From Enterobacterales bacterium (GTDB taxonomy: Bacteria > Pseudomonadota > Gammaproteobacteria > Enterobacterales > Enterobacteriaceae), in assembly GCA_015654925.1 (NCBI GenBank), contig JAATFX010000103.1, positions 1-32,796 on the forward strand: a stretch of DNA of 32,796 nucleotides, in the 5' to 3' direction. Below the pieces are notes generated by a model. That model ran no database searches. It saw only the letters and a list, made by a program, of their open reading frames with translations, and was not told the origin of the DNA. Below are positions 11,107 through 18,165 of the stretch, one piece after another; the first letter of the stretch is position 1; the number at the start of each line of letters is the position of its first letter. Both the position numbers and the translations under genes were made by a program.

Positions 11107-12555
11107 GTGAATACACAACAACTGGCTAAACTGCGAACTTTTGTGCCCGAGATGCGACGCGTCAGGCAAATCCACTTTGTCGGCATCGGCGGTGCCGGCA
11201 TGGGTGGTATCGCGGAAGTGCTGGCGAACGAAGGCTATCAAATCAGCGGCTCTGATTTAGCGCCGAATGCGGTGACGCAACAATTGACCGAACTGGGCGC
11301 GAAGATTTTCTTTAATCATCGCCCGGAAAATATCAGCGAGGCCAGCGTAGTGGTCGTTTCCAGCGCCATTGCCGGTGATAACCCGGAAATCGTGGCGGCC
11401 AAAGAGGCCAGGATACCGGTGATTCAGCGGGCGGAAATGTTGGCGGAGCTGATGCGTTTTCGCCACGGCATCGCCATTGCCGGTACGCACGGCAAAACCA
11501 CCACCACCGCCATGGTAGCCAGTATTTACGCCCAGGCGGGGCTGGACCCGACTTTTGTCAACGGCGGGCTGGTGAAAGCGGCGGGAGTCCATGCGCGCCT
11601 GGGGTGCAGCCGCTATCTGATCGCCGAGGCGGATGAGAGCGACGCATCGTTCCTCCATTTGCAGCCGATGGTGGCGATTATCACCAATATCGAAGCCGAC
11701 CATATGGATACCTACCAGGGCGATTTCGAGCTGTTGAAGCAGACGTTTATTACGTTTTTGCATAACTTGCCGTTTTACGGCCGTGCGGTGATGTGTACCG
11801 ACGACCCGGTGATTCGCGAACTGCTGCCCAAGGTGGGGCGCCATATCACTACCTACGGTTTTAGCGCGGATGCGGATGTGCGTATCGCCGATTATCGCCA
11901 GCAGGGCGCCCAGGGACGCTTTAACGTGTACCGGCAGGATAAAGCGGTACTGGCGGTGGAATTAAACGCGCCGGGCCGCCACAACGCCCTGAATGCCGCG
12001 GCGGCGATAGCGGTGGCCACTGAAGAAGGCATCGATGACGACAATATTTTGCAGGCGCTGCTGCAATTCCAGGGGACCGGCCGCCGTTTTGATTTCCTCG
12101 GCAATTATCCCCTGGATAATGTGAACGGCAAGCAGGGCGAAGTGATGCTGGTGGATGATTATGGCCATCATCCCACCGAAGTGGACGCCACGATTAAGGC
12201 GGCGCGGGCCGGCTGGCCGGATAAACGGCTGGTGATGGTGTTCCAGCCCCACCGTTTTTCCCGTACGCGGGATTTGTATGAAGATTTCGCCAACGTGCTG
12301 TCCGGCGTCGATGTGCTGCTGATGCTTGATGTATATTCCGCCGGCGAGCCGCCGATTCCGGGCGCCGACAGCCGCTCGCTGTGCCGCACGATTCGCGGAC
12401 GCGGCAAAATCGACCCGATTATGGTGCCGGACATGGAATCACTGCCGGAAATGCTGGCGCTGGCGCTGCAGGATAACGATCTGGTCCTGATGCAGGGCGC
12501 CGGAACCGTAGGCAAAATTGCCCGTAACCTGGCTGATGCCCATTTGCAGCCTTGA
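11107..12555 (+). CDS. murC: UDP-N-acetylmuramate:L-alanine ligase MurC
   Basis: MurC begins the stem peptide by joining L-alanine to UDP-MurNAc. It has 482 residues. The N-terminal dinucleotide-like fold is marked by [12 protein letters not shown], the ATP loop by [12 protein letters not shown] with K130, and the central and C-terminal parts by [12 protein letters not shown] and [14 protein letters not shown]. The start codon is GTG, as in E. coli, giving [10 protein letters not shown]. The protein ends at HLQP, about nine residues before the E. coli end; in E. coli this tail runs into the start of ddlB. The short end lies directly next to the ddlB scar described separately, so it may be part of the same event or a lineage feature. 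Confidence 0.96.
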   Translation: MNTQQLAKLRTFVPEMRRVRQIHFVGIGGAGMGGIAEVLANEGYQISGSDLAPNAVTQQLTELGAKIFFNHRPENISEASVVVVSSAIAGDNPEIVAAKEARIPVIQRAEMLAELMRFRHGIAIAGTHGKTTTTAMVASIYAQAGLDPTFVNGGLVKAAGVHARLGCSRYLIAEADESDASFLHLQPMVAIITNIEADHMDTYQGDFELLKQTFITFLHNLPFYGRAVMCTDDPVIRELLPKVGRHITTYGFSADADVRIADYRQQGAQGRFNVYRQDKAVLAVELNAPGRHNALNAAAAIAVATEEGIDDDNILQALLQFQGTGRRFDFLGNYPLDNVNGKQGEVMLVDDYGHHPTEVDATIKAARAGWPDKRLVMVFQPHRFSRTRDLYEDFANVLSGVDVLLMLDVYSAGEPPIPGADSRSLCRTIRGRGKIDPIMVPDMESLPEMLALALQDNDLVLMQGAGTVGKIARNLADAHLQP

Positions 12556-12573
12556 TCTTTAGCGAGGAACGAT

Positions 12574-12621
12574 ATGCCTGAAAAAGTAACGTTTCGTCAA
12601 TCCACCGTCGCGGGCGACTGA
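12574..12621 (+). pseudogene. ddlB: Excision scar of ddlB (D-alanine:D-alanine ligase), 15-codon remnant
   Basis: In related bacteria ddlB, about 306 codons, lies exactly here between murC and ftsQ. Only a 15-codon open frame remains: it reads [15 protein letters not shown] and ends in TGA 2 bp before the ftsQ start. The first five residues resemble the DdlB N-terminus (MTEKV in relatives, from memory). The last codons and stop sit where the DdlB C-terminus (ending LAD in relatives) would overlap ftsQ. A good ribosome-binding site (GAGG, 12565-12568 region) is still in front. This looks like an internal deletion of nearly the whole gene that kept both ends. No ATP-grasp sequence survives, so no ligase is made. 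The match at the 3' end is weak, so the exact junction is uncertain. Confidence 0.6.
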
Positions 12622-12623
12622 CT

Positions 12624-13457
12624 ATGTCCCAGGCGGCGATAAACATACGCAACCGCGAGGCGGAACATTCCGCCTCCGGGCGCAGCAATGGCAGCCAGCT
12701 GGCCGGCCTGGTCTTCCTGATGATGGTGCTCGGCACCATCGTCTGGGGCGGCTGGATGGTGGTCGGCTGGATGAAGGATGCGCATCGCCTGCCGTTGTCC
12801 CAACTGGTCGTGACCGGATCGCGTTACTACACCACCAACGACGATATCCGCCAGGCCATTTTGGCCCTGGGCCCGCCGGGGACCTTTATGACGCAGGACG
12901 TGAATGTCATTCAGCAACAAATCGAGCGGCTGCCGTGGATTAAGCAGGCCAGCGTGCGCAAGCAGTGGCCGGATGAATTAAAGATCTATCTGGTGGAATA
13001 CGTGCCGGTGGCCAGGTGGAATGATTTGCATATGCTCGACGCCAGCGGGAAATCCTTCAGCGTTCCCGCCGGGCGCATCGGCAACAAGGCCATGCCGCTG
13101 CTGTATGGGCCGGAAGGCAGCGAGCAGGATGTGCTGGCGGGGTATCGCACCATGAACGAGGTGATGGTAGCCAATAAGTTTCAATTGAAAATGGTGAGCA
13201 TGAGCGCTCGGCACTCCTGGCAACTGACGTTGCAGGACGATACCAGGCTGGAACTGGGCCGGGACGACCGGGCCCGGCGTTTACAGCGTTTTATCGGGAT
13301 TTATCCGGTTCTACTCCAGCAGGCCCGGACCGATAATAAGCGTATAAACTACGTGGATTTACGCTATGACGCCGGCGTCGCCGTAGGGTGGTCACCGGCT
13401 TTTATCGATCAGCAAAATAGCATTTCGCAACAGAACCAGGCACAGGCTAAACAATAA
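12624..13457 (+). CDS. ftsQ: Cell division protein FtsQ
   Basis: FtsQ is a bitopic divisome protein that bridges early cytoplasmic proteins and the FtsLB/FtsWI synthase. The 277-residue protein has a cytoplasmic N-terminus, one membrane helix at about residues 28-50, a POTRA domain beginning near [24 protein letters not shown], and a periplasmic beta domain containing [10 protein letters not shown] and [14 protein letters not shown]. The start [14 protein letters not shown] matches Serratia/Yersinia-type FtsQ. It lies 68 bp after murC because ddlB is missing, and its stop overlaps the ftsA ATG by one base. In E. coli two ftsQ promoters are inside ddlB; these cannot exist here in that position. 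Confidence 0.97.
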   Translation: MSQAAINIRNREAEHSASGRSNGSQLAGLVFLMMVLGTIVWGGWMVVGWMKDAHRLPLSQLVVTGSRYYTTNDDIRQAILALGPPGTFMTQDVNVIQQQIERLPWIKQASVRKQWPDELKIYLVEYVPVARWNDLHMLDASGKSFSVPAGRIGNKAMPLLYGPEGSEQDVLAGYRTMNEVMVANKFQLKMVSMSARHSWQLTLQDDTRLELGRDDRARRLQRFIGIYPVLLQQARTDNKRINYVDLRYDAGVAVGWSPAFIDQQNSISQQNQAQAKQ

Positions 13458-14713
13458 TGATCAAGTCGACGGACAGAAAACTGGTAGTTGGACTGGAGAT
13501 CGGTACGGCAAAGGTCGCCGCATTGGTAGGGGAAATTCTGCCCGATGGCATGGTCAATATTATCGGGGTGGGCAGTTGCCCGTCCCGGGGTATGGATAAA
13601 GGTGGCGTCAACGATCTCGAATCGGTGGTGAAATGCGTGCAGCGCGCCATCGATCAGGCCGAATTAATGGCGGATTGCCAGATATCTTCGGTATACCTGG
13701 CATTATCCGGTAAGCATATAAGCTGCCAAAACGAAATAGGGATGGTTCCTATTTCAGAAGAAGAGGTTACGCAGGAAGATGTGGAGAATGTGGTGCATAC
13801 GGCGAAATCCGTGCGTGTACGCGATGAGCACCGCATACTGCATGTAATACCCCAGGATTATGCAATTGATTATCAAGAGGGTATTAAAAACCCGGTCGGT
13901 TTATCCGGCGTGCGCATGCAGGCCAAGGTTCATCTCATTACCTGCCATAATGATATGGCGAAGAACATTGTTAAAGCCGTTGAGCGCTGCGGCTTGAAAG
14001 TCGACCAGCTGATTTTCGCCGGACTGGCTTCAAGCTACGCGGTGCTCACCGAAGATGAACGCGAACTCGGCGTTTGCGTGGTGGATATCGGCGGCGGCAC
14101 CATGGACATCGCGGTGTATACCGCCGGCGCGCTGCGGCATACCAAGGTTATCCCGTACGCCGGCAACGTGGTGACCAGCGATATCGCTTATGCCTTTGGC
14201 ACCCCGCCCACCGATGCGGAAGCGATTAAAGTACGCTACGGCTGCGCGCTGGGCACGGCGGTCAGCAAAGACGAGACCGTGGAAGTGCCAAGCGTCGGCG
14301 GACGCCCGCCGCGCAGCTTGCAGCGCCAAACCCTGGCCGAGGTTATCGAGCCGCGCTACACCGAATTGCTGAACCTGGTGAATGACGAGATCCTGCAATT
14401 GCAGGAGCAGCTTCGCCAGCAAGGGGTAAAACATCATTTGGCCGCGGGTATCGTATTGACCGGCGGCGCATCGCAAATTGACGGCCTGGCGGCCTGCGCC
14501 CAGCGGGTGTTCCATACGCAGGTGCGTATCGGGCAACCGCTGAATATTACCGGTCTGACGGATTATGCGCAGGCACCGTATTATTCTACCGCTGTCGGGT
14601 TATTGCACTACGGTAAAGAATCTCATTTGAGCGGTGAGATTGAAGTTGAAAAACGTACCTCGGTAAGCAACTGGGTTAAGCGTATCAGTAGCTGGCTGAG
14701 GAAAGAATTTTAA
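13457..14713 (+). CDS. ftsA: Cell division protein FtsA
   Basis: FtsA is an actin-like ATPase that tethers FtsZ filaments to the inner membrane and recruits later divisome proteins. The 418-residue protein shows the phosphate-1 motif [18 protein letters not shown] near residues 9-26, the phosphate-2 motif [14 protein letters not shown] near residue 208, and [12 protein letters not shown] of the adenosine motif. The last 14 residues, [14 protein letters not shown], form the amphipathic membrane-targeting helix. It overlaps ftsQ by one base. A 71-bp gap leads to ftsZ. Codon use and length are ordinary. Confidence 0.97.
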   Translation: MIKSTDRKLVVGLEIGTAKVAALVGEILPDGMVNIIGVGSCPSRGMDKGGVNDLESVVKCVQRAIDQAELMADCQISSVYLALSGKHISCQNEIGMVPISEEEVTQEDVENVVHTAKSVRVRDEHRILHVIPQDYAIDYQEGIKNPVGLSGVRMQAKVHLITCHNDMAKNIVKAVERCGLKVDQLIFAGLASSYAVLTEDERELGVCVVDIGGGTMDIAVYTAGALRHTKVIPYAGNVVTSDIAYAFGTPPTDAEAIKVRYGCALGTAVSKDETVEVPSVGGRPPRSLQRQTLAEVIEPRYTELLNLVNDEILQLQEQLRQQGVKHHLAAGIVLTGGASQIDGLAACAQRVFHTQVRIGQPLNITGLTDYAQAPYYSTAVGLLHYGKESHLSGEIEVEKRTSVSNWVKRISSWLRKEF

Positions 14714-14784
14714 TTGTTTACTTGCGGGGCCATGCTGTGCAGGCGGCTGGCTCCGATGCGACAGGCACAAAACGGAGAGAAACT

Positions 14785-15945
14785 ATGTTTGAACCTATGG
14801 AATTAACCAACGACGCGGTGATTAAAGTCATCGGCGTCGGCGGCGGCGGCGGCAACGCCGTCGAGCACATGGTGCGCGAACGCATCGAAGGCGTGGAGTT
14901 TTTCGCGGTCAATACCGATGCCCAGGCATTACGGAAAACCGCGGTCGGCCAGACTATCCAGATTGGTGGCGGTATCACCAAAGGGCTGGGAGCCGGTGCT
15001 AACCCGGAAGTCGGGCGCAACTCCGCTGAAGAGGACCGCGAAGCGCTGCGGGCGGCGCTGGAAGGCGCGGACATGGTGTTTATCGCGGCCGGCATGGGCG
15101 GCGGCACCGGTACCGGCGCGGCGCCGGTAGTGGCGGAAGTGGCCAAGGAACTGGGTATCCTGACCGTGGCCGTGGTCACCAAGCCCTTCAATTTCGAAGG
15201 CAAAAAACGCATGGCGTTTGCCGAACAGGGAATTGCCGAGCTGTCCAAGCATGTGGATTCGCTTATCACCATCCCCAACGACAAGCTGCTGAAAGTATTG
15301 GGCCGCGGAATTTCGCTGCTTGACGCTTTTGGCGCGGCCAATGACGTATTGAAAGGCGCCGTGCAGGGCATCGCCGAGCTGATTACCCGTCCGGGCCTGA
15401 TGAACGTCGACTTCGCCGACGTGCGCACCGTAATGTCCGAAATGGGCTATGCCATGATGGGTTCGGGCGTGGCCTGTGGTGAAGACCGTGCCGAGGAAGC
15501 GGCCGAAATGGCGATCTCCAGCCCGTTGCTGGAAGATATCGATTTGTCGGGCGCGCGTGGCGTACTGGTCAATATCACCGCCGGTTTCGACCTGCGTTTG
15601 GATGAGTTCGAAACCGTGGGCAACACCATCCGGGCATTTGCGTCGGATAATGCCACCGTGGTGATCGGCACCTCCCTCGATCCGGACATGAACGACGAAC
15701 TGCGCGTCACGGTTGTCGCTACCGGTATCGGTATGGACAAGCGTCCGGAGATCACGCTGGTGACCAACAAGCAGAATAGCCAGCCGGTGATGGACAATCG
15801 CTATCAGCAGCACAATCACGGCATGTCGCCGATTCAGCAAGAGCAAAAAATTGCTGCCAAGGCGGTTAACGAACAAAATGCCCAGGCCGGCAAGGAACCT
15901 GATTATCTGGATATACCGGCATTTCTGCGCAAGCAGGCCGATTAA
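14785..15945 (+). CDS. ftsZ: Cell division GTPase FtsZ
   Basis: FtsZ is the tubulin-like GTPase that assembles the Z ring. With 386 residues it is close to E. coli (383). The GTP-binding signature GGGTGTG is at residues 105-111, the T7-loop catalytic aspartates are in [15 protein letters not shown], and the conserved C-terminal peptide [14 protein letters not shown], which binds FtsA, ZipA and ZapD, is intact. The open frame extends 21 codons upstream to a TTG, but the ATG at 14785 gives [12 protein letters not shown], the universal enterobacterial start, and has a GGAGAG ribosome-binding site 7-12 bp in front. ZapD, which binds the C-terminal peptide, is encoded at 21690-22445. Confidence 0.98.
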   Translation: MFEPMELTNDAVIKVIGVGGGGGNAVEHMVRERIEGVEFFAVNTDAQALRKTAVGQTIQIGGGITKGLGAGANPEVGRNSAEEDREALRAALEGADMVFIAAGMGGGTGTGAAPVVAEVAKELGILTVAVVTKPFNFEGKKRMAFAEQGIAELSKHVDSLITIPNDKLLKVLGRGISLLDAFGAANDVLKGAVQGIAELITRPGLMNVDFADVRTVMSEMGYAMMGSGVACGEDRAEEAAEMAISSPLLEDIDLSGARGVLVNITAGFDLRLDEFETVGNTIRAFASDNATVVIGTSLDPDMNDELRVTVVATGIGMDKRPEITLVTNKQNSQPVMDNRYQQHNHGMSPIQQEQKIAAKAVNEQNAQAGKEPDYLDIPAFLRKQAD

Positions 15946-15979
15946 ATCTGACGATATTGGGGATCTCCGCTCTTTGTGC

Positions 15980-16019
15980 TAAACTACCCCACCGACTTCA
16001 CCTTATAATGTGTCGGTGG
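15980..16019 (+). promoter_or_regulatory. Probable lpxC promoter with inverted repeat around the -10 box
   Basis: A perfect TATAAT is at 16004-16009 with a possible -35 box TAAACT at 15980-15985 (18-bp spacer; weak). An 8-bp perfect inverted repeat, CCACCGAC (15989-15996) and GTCGGTGG (16012-16019), encloses the -10 box with a 15-nt loop. It would place a transcript start just before lpxC, 30 bp upstream of its ATG. The GTGCTAAACT stretch just before resembles the same position in E. coli (from memory). Confidence 0.6.
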
Positions 16020-16045
16020 TATGGATAACATTGCGAGATAAACTG

Positions 16046-16963
16046 ATGATCAAACAGCGGACACTAAAACGTATTGTGCAGGCCACCGGCGTGGGTTTAC
16101 ATACCGGTAAAAAGGTCAAGCTGACCTTGCGCCCTGCATCGGCTAATACCGGGGTCATCTATCGCCGTACGGATTTAAATCCTCCGGTGGACTTCCCGGC
16201 GGATGCCAAATCGGTGCGAGATACCATGCTTTGCACGTGTCTGGTCAATGAGCATGATGTTCGTATTTCCACCGTCGAACATCTTAATGCCGCATTGGCG
16301 GGTTTGGGCATCGATAACATCATCGTTGAAGTCAATGCGCCTGAAATCCCGATTATGGACGGCAGCGCCAGCCCCTTCGTGTACCTGTTGATGGACGCCG
16401 GAATCGAGGAGCTTAACTGCGCCAAGAAATTCCTGCGGGTCAAAGACACGGTGCGCGTGGAAGATGGGGATAAATGGGCCGAATTGTCGCCGTTTAACGG
16501 TTTCAAACTCGATTTTACCATTGACTTCAAACATCCTGCGATTGATGCAAGCTCGCAACGTTATTGCCTGAATTTCTCCGCCGAGTCGTTTGTCCGGCAG
16601 ATCAGCCGCGCGCGCACCTTCGGGTTTATGCGTGATATCGAATACCTCCAGTCCCGGGGCCTGTGCCTGGGCGGCAGTTTCGATTGCGCCATCGTCGTTG
16701 ACGATTATAAAGTGCTGAACGAAGACGGCTTGCGTTTCGAAGATGAATTCGTCCGCCACAAAATGCTGGATGGTATCGGCGATTTGTATATGTGCGGCCA
16801 TAACATCATCGGTTCGTTCACGGCGTACAAACCCGGTCATGCATTAAATAACAAGCTATTGCAGACCGTGTTGGCGCGCCAGGAAGCGTGGGAAATGGTA
16901 ACCTTCGAAGACGAAGCTGAAATGCCGCTGGCATTCGCCGCACCTTCGTTCGTTATCGCCTGA
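16046..16963 (+). CDS. lpxC: UDP-3-O-acyl-N-acetylglucosamine deacetylase LpxC
   Basis: LpxC is the zinc-dependent cytoplasmic deacetylase that makes the committed step of lipid A synthesis; in E. coli its level is set by FtsH proteolysis acting on its C-terminus. The protein has 305 residues, equal to E. coli. Zinc ligands and catalytic residues are present: E78-H79 in [14 protein letters not shown]238 and D242 in [10 protein letters not shown], and the [18 protein letters not shown] block with the catalytic histidine. The open frame runs 12 codons upstream, but ATG 16046 gives the family start [21 protein letters not shown]. The C-terminus ends [11 protein letters not shown], close to the E. 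coli degron LAFKAPSAVLA, so FtsH control is likely conserved. Confidence 0.98.
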   Translation: MIKQRTLKRIVQATGVGLHTGKKVKLTLRPASANTGVIYRRTDLNPPVDFPADAKSVRDTMLCTCLVNEHDVRISTVEHLNAALAGLGIDNIIVEVNAPEIPIMDGSASPFVYLLMDAGIEELNCAKKFLRVKDTVRVEDGDKWAELSPFNGFKLDFTIDFKHPAIDASSQRYCLNFSAESFVRQISRARTFGFMRDIEYLQSRGLCLGGSFDCAIVVDDYKVLNEDGLRFEDEFVRHKMLDGIGDLYMCGHNIIGSFTAYKPGHALNNKLLQTVLARQEAWEMVTFEDEAEMPLAFAAPSFVIA

Positions 16964-16969
16964 CGGCAG

Positions 16970-16986
16970 CGGGTTGATATAACCCG
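16970..16986. terminator. Weak hairpin between convergent lpxC and dciA-like gene
   Basis: CGGGTT (16970-16975) and AACCCG (16981-16986) form a 6-bp stem with a 5-nt GATAT loop in the 39-bp gap between two convergent genes. No T-run follows on either strand, so it is at best a weak or bidirectional terminator. Confidence 0.35.
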
Positions 16987-17002
16987 GCTATATAGTATTA
17001 CC

Positions 17003-17527
17003 CTACCCGCGGCGGGTGGGGTTGGCACCTTCTCCGGCCAGCCCCGCCAACCGTTCGAGCAGCTTTTGCAGCTTCTCGGGACTGCGGGCGGCCAGGTGGC
17101 GAATCGCCTCGGCGCTTTGCGGGCTTAACCTGCGTTTTTGCTTTTCCTCTCCCTGGTTTTTTTCCTGCGCCTGCACGCTATTTTGCGTAATCAAATGCCC
17201 TTTTGTAGCAAGTGTCGGGTTAATCCTGATGTCGATCGACGACAATGATGGTAGAATCTGCGCTCGTAACGCGGATAATAACCGCGATTGTTCATAGCGT
17301 AACCTCATCATCCAACTGGCATTGGCGGTTTCAAGCACCAGCACGCCCTGCCTGAAATTGGCTACGCGGCACCATGGTTTCATCGGCGCCGGCAGCAGAC
17401 CGGCCACTGCCTGGTTCAGTTTAAGCAGCGCAACGGCGCGCTGCTGGATCTGCTTTAACGTATGGCGTTCAGGCGTCGCGATAACAGTAAACAGGATATC
17501 AATGGATTGTGGACGACTGTCGCGCAT
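17003..17527 (-). CDS. DUF721/DciA-like protein (putative replicative helicase operator)
   Basis: This 174-residue protein belongs, by its sequence pattern, to the DUF721 family, whose member DciA helps load the replicative helicase DnaB in bacteria lacking DnaC. The N-terminal two thirds form the compact domain: LKQIQQRAVALLKLNQAV, then LPAPMKPWCRVANFRQGVLVLETANASWMMRLRYEQ, and the LLSALRAQILPSLSSIDIRINP strand. The C-terminal 50 residues are charged and low in complexity, likely disordered, ending in short helices. The start at 17527 is chosen because GGAG lies 5 bp upstream and MRDSRPQSID fits the family; the frame is open seven codons further. It is divergent from secM with only 27 bp between. 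E. coli lacks a gene here. Whether it acts in helicase loading in a DnaC-bearing lineage is unknown. Confidence 0.85.
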   Translation of the reverse strand: MRDSRPQSIDILFTVIATPERHTLKQIQQRAVALLKLNQAVAGLLPAPMKPWCRVANFRQGVLVLETANASWMMRLRYEQSRLLSALRAQILPSLSSIDIRINPTLATKGHLITQNSVQAQEKNQGEEKQKRRLSPQSAEAIRHLAARSPEKLQKLLERLAGLAGEGANPTRRG

Positions 17528-17554
17528 AAAAACTCCGGCGGAATACATTAAGTA

Positions 17555-18076
17555 ATGGGTATTTTAAATCGTTGGCGACAATTTGGCAGACGTTATTTCT
17601 GGCCGCATCTCCTGTTGGGGATGGTTGCGGCGGGTTTTGGCGTGCCTTATATGCTCAACAGCGGGCAGGAACAAGCACATCTCGCCAATACCCTGCCGAG
17701 CCTGAGCCGGCAAAATGCCTTTAATGCCGGCTTCGATCGCCTGGCCTTACTCAAAAACGCCCAGCGCCGCCCTTCATTCACGGTGGATTACTGGCATCAG
17801 CACGCCATCCGCACCGTTATCCGCCATTTGTCCATCGCCTGGGTGCCGCAGCATATCAGCCCGCAGTCGGCGGTGGCGGAAATCGCCGCGCCGCTCAAAG
17901 CCCAGCACCAGGTTTTATTAAGCACCCTGAATGCGCTGCTGACCCGCGAGTCGAAACCACCCGTCGTCATTCGCCTTATCGCCCAGGCGCATTACCAACC
18001 CTTGGCCGATCATCGTACAGGAATTCGCCTGACGCAGGTACAGGGAATTCGCGCCGGACCCGCCCATATCAGCTAA
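17555..18076 (+). CDS. secM: Secretion monitor SecM with a divergent arrest peptide
   Basis: SecM is an exported regulatory peptide whose translation pauses near its end and thereby exposes the secA ribosome-binding site when secretion is slow. The 173-residue product has the family N-terminus (WRQFGRRYFWPHLLLGMVAAGFG), a long charged region followed by a hydrophobic stretch at about residues 17-34, and the core block VDYWHQHAIRTVIRHLSIAWVPQ. The arrest end GIRAGP is at residues 164-169 and the stop follows four codons later. In the ungapped alignment to E. coli the arrest-motif Phe150 is His and Trp155 is Arg. The signal-peptide cleavage site is also unclear (no obvious AxA near MLNSGQEQA). 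secA follows after 89 bp. The identity is secure from position and core; arrest activity is not proven. Confidence 0.92.
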   Translation: MGILNRWRQFGRRYFWPHLLLGMVAAGFGVPYMLNSGQEQAHLANTLPSLSRQNAFNAGFDRLALLKNAQRRPSFTVDYWHQHAIRTVIRHLSIAWVPQHISPQSAVAEIAAPLKAQHQVLLSTLNALLTRESKPPVVIRLIAQAHYQPLADHRTGIRLTQVQGIRAGPAHIS

Positions 18077-18097
18077 CCGTGCTCCACGGAATTTTTT
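18077..18097 (+). promoter_or_regulatory. Small hairpin with T-run in the secM-secA leader
   Basis: One base after the SecM stop, CCGTG (18077-18081) and CACGG (18085-18089) form a 5-bp stem with a CTC loop, followed by AATTTTTT (18090-18097). It has the shape of a short intrinsic terminator and lies between the arrest codons and the secA start. The stem is too short to be sure of function. Confidence 0.35.
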
Positions 18098-18165
18098 ATA
18101 CCCCTTACGCATTTATTGGCCGCTGCCTGTTAATCAGACCTGGCCGTGACGAGATTTGAATAATT

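Noticed and set aside
12556..12623. Reading the murC-ftsQ gap as a new small-protein gene
   Set aside because: The 15-codon frame is better explained as the leftover of ddlB, because its start resembles DdlB and its stop sits at the expected ddlB-ftsQ junction.
14722..14784. N-terminal extension of FtsZ from an upstream TTG
   Set aside because: The ATG at 14785 has a good ribosome-binding site and gives the conserved [10 protein letters not shown] start; the extension is not conserved in the family as I know it.
14929..15876. A 315-codon open frame opposite ftsZ
   Set aside because: Shadow of ftsZ; histidine-rich product without family motifs.
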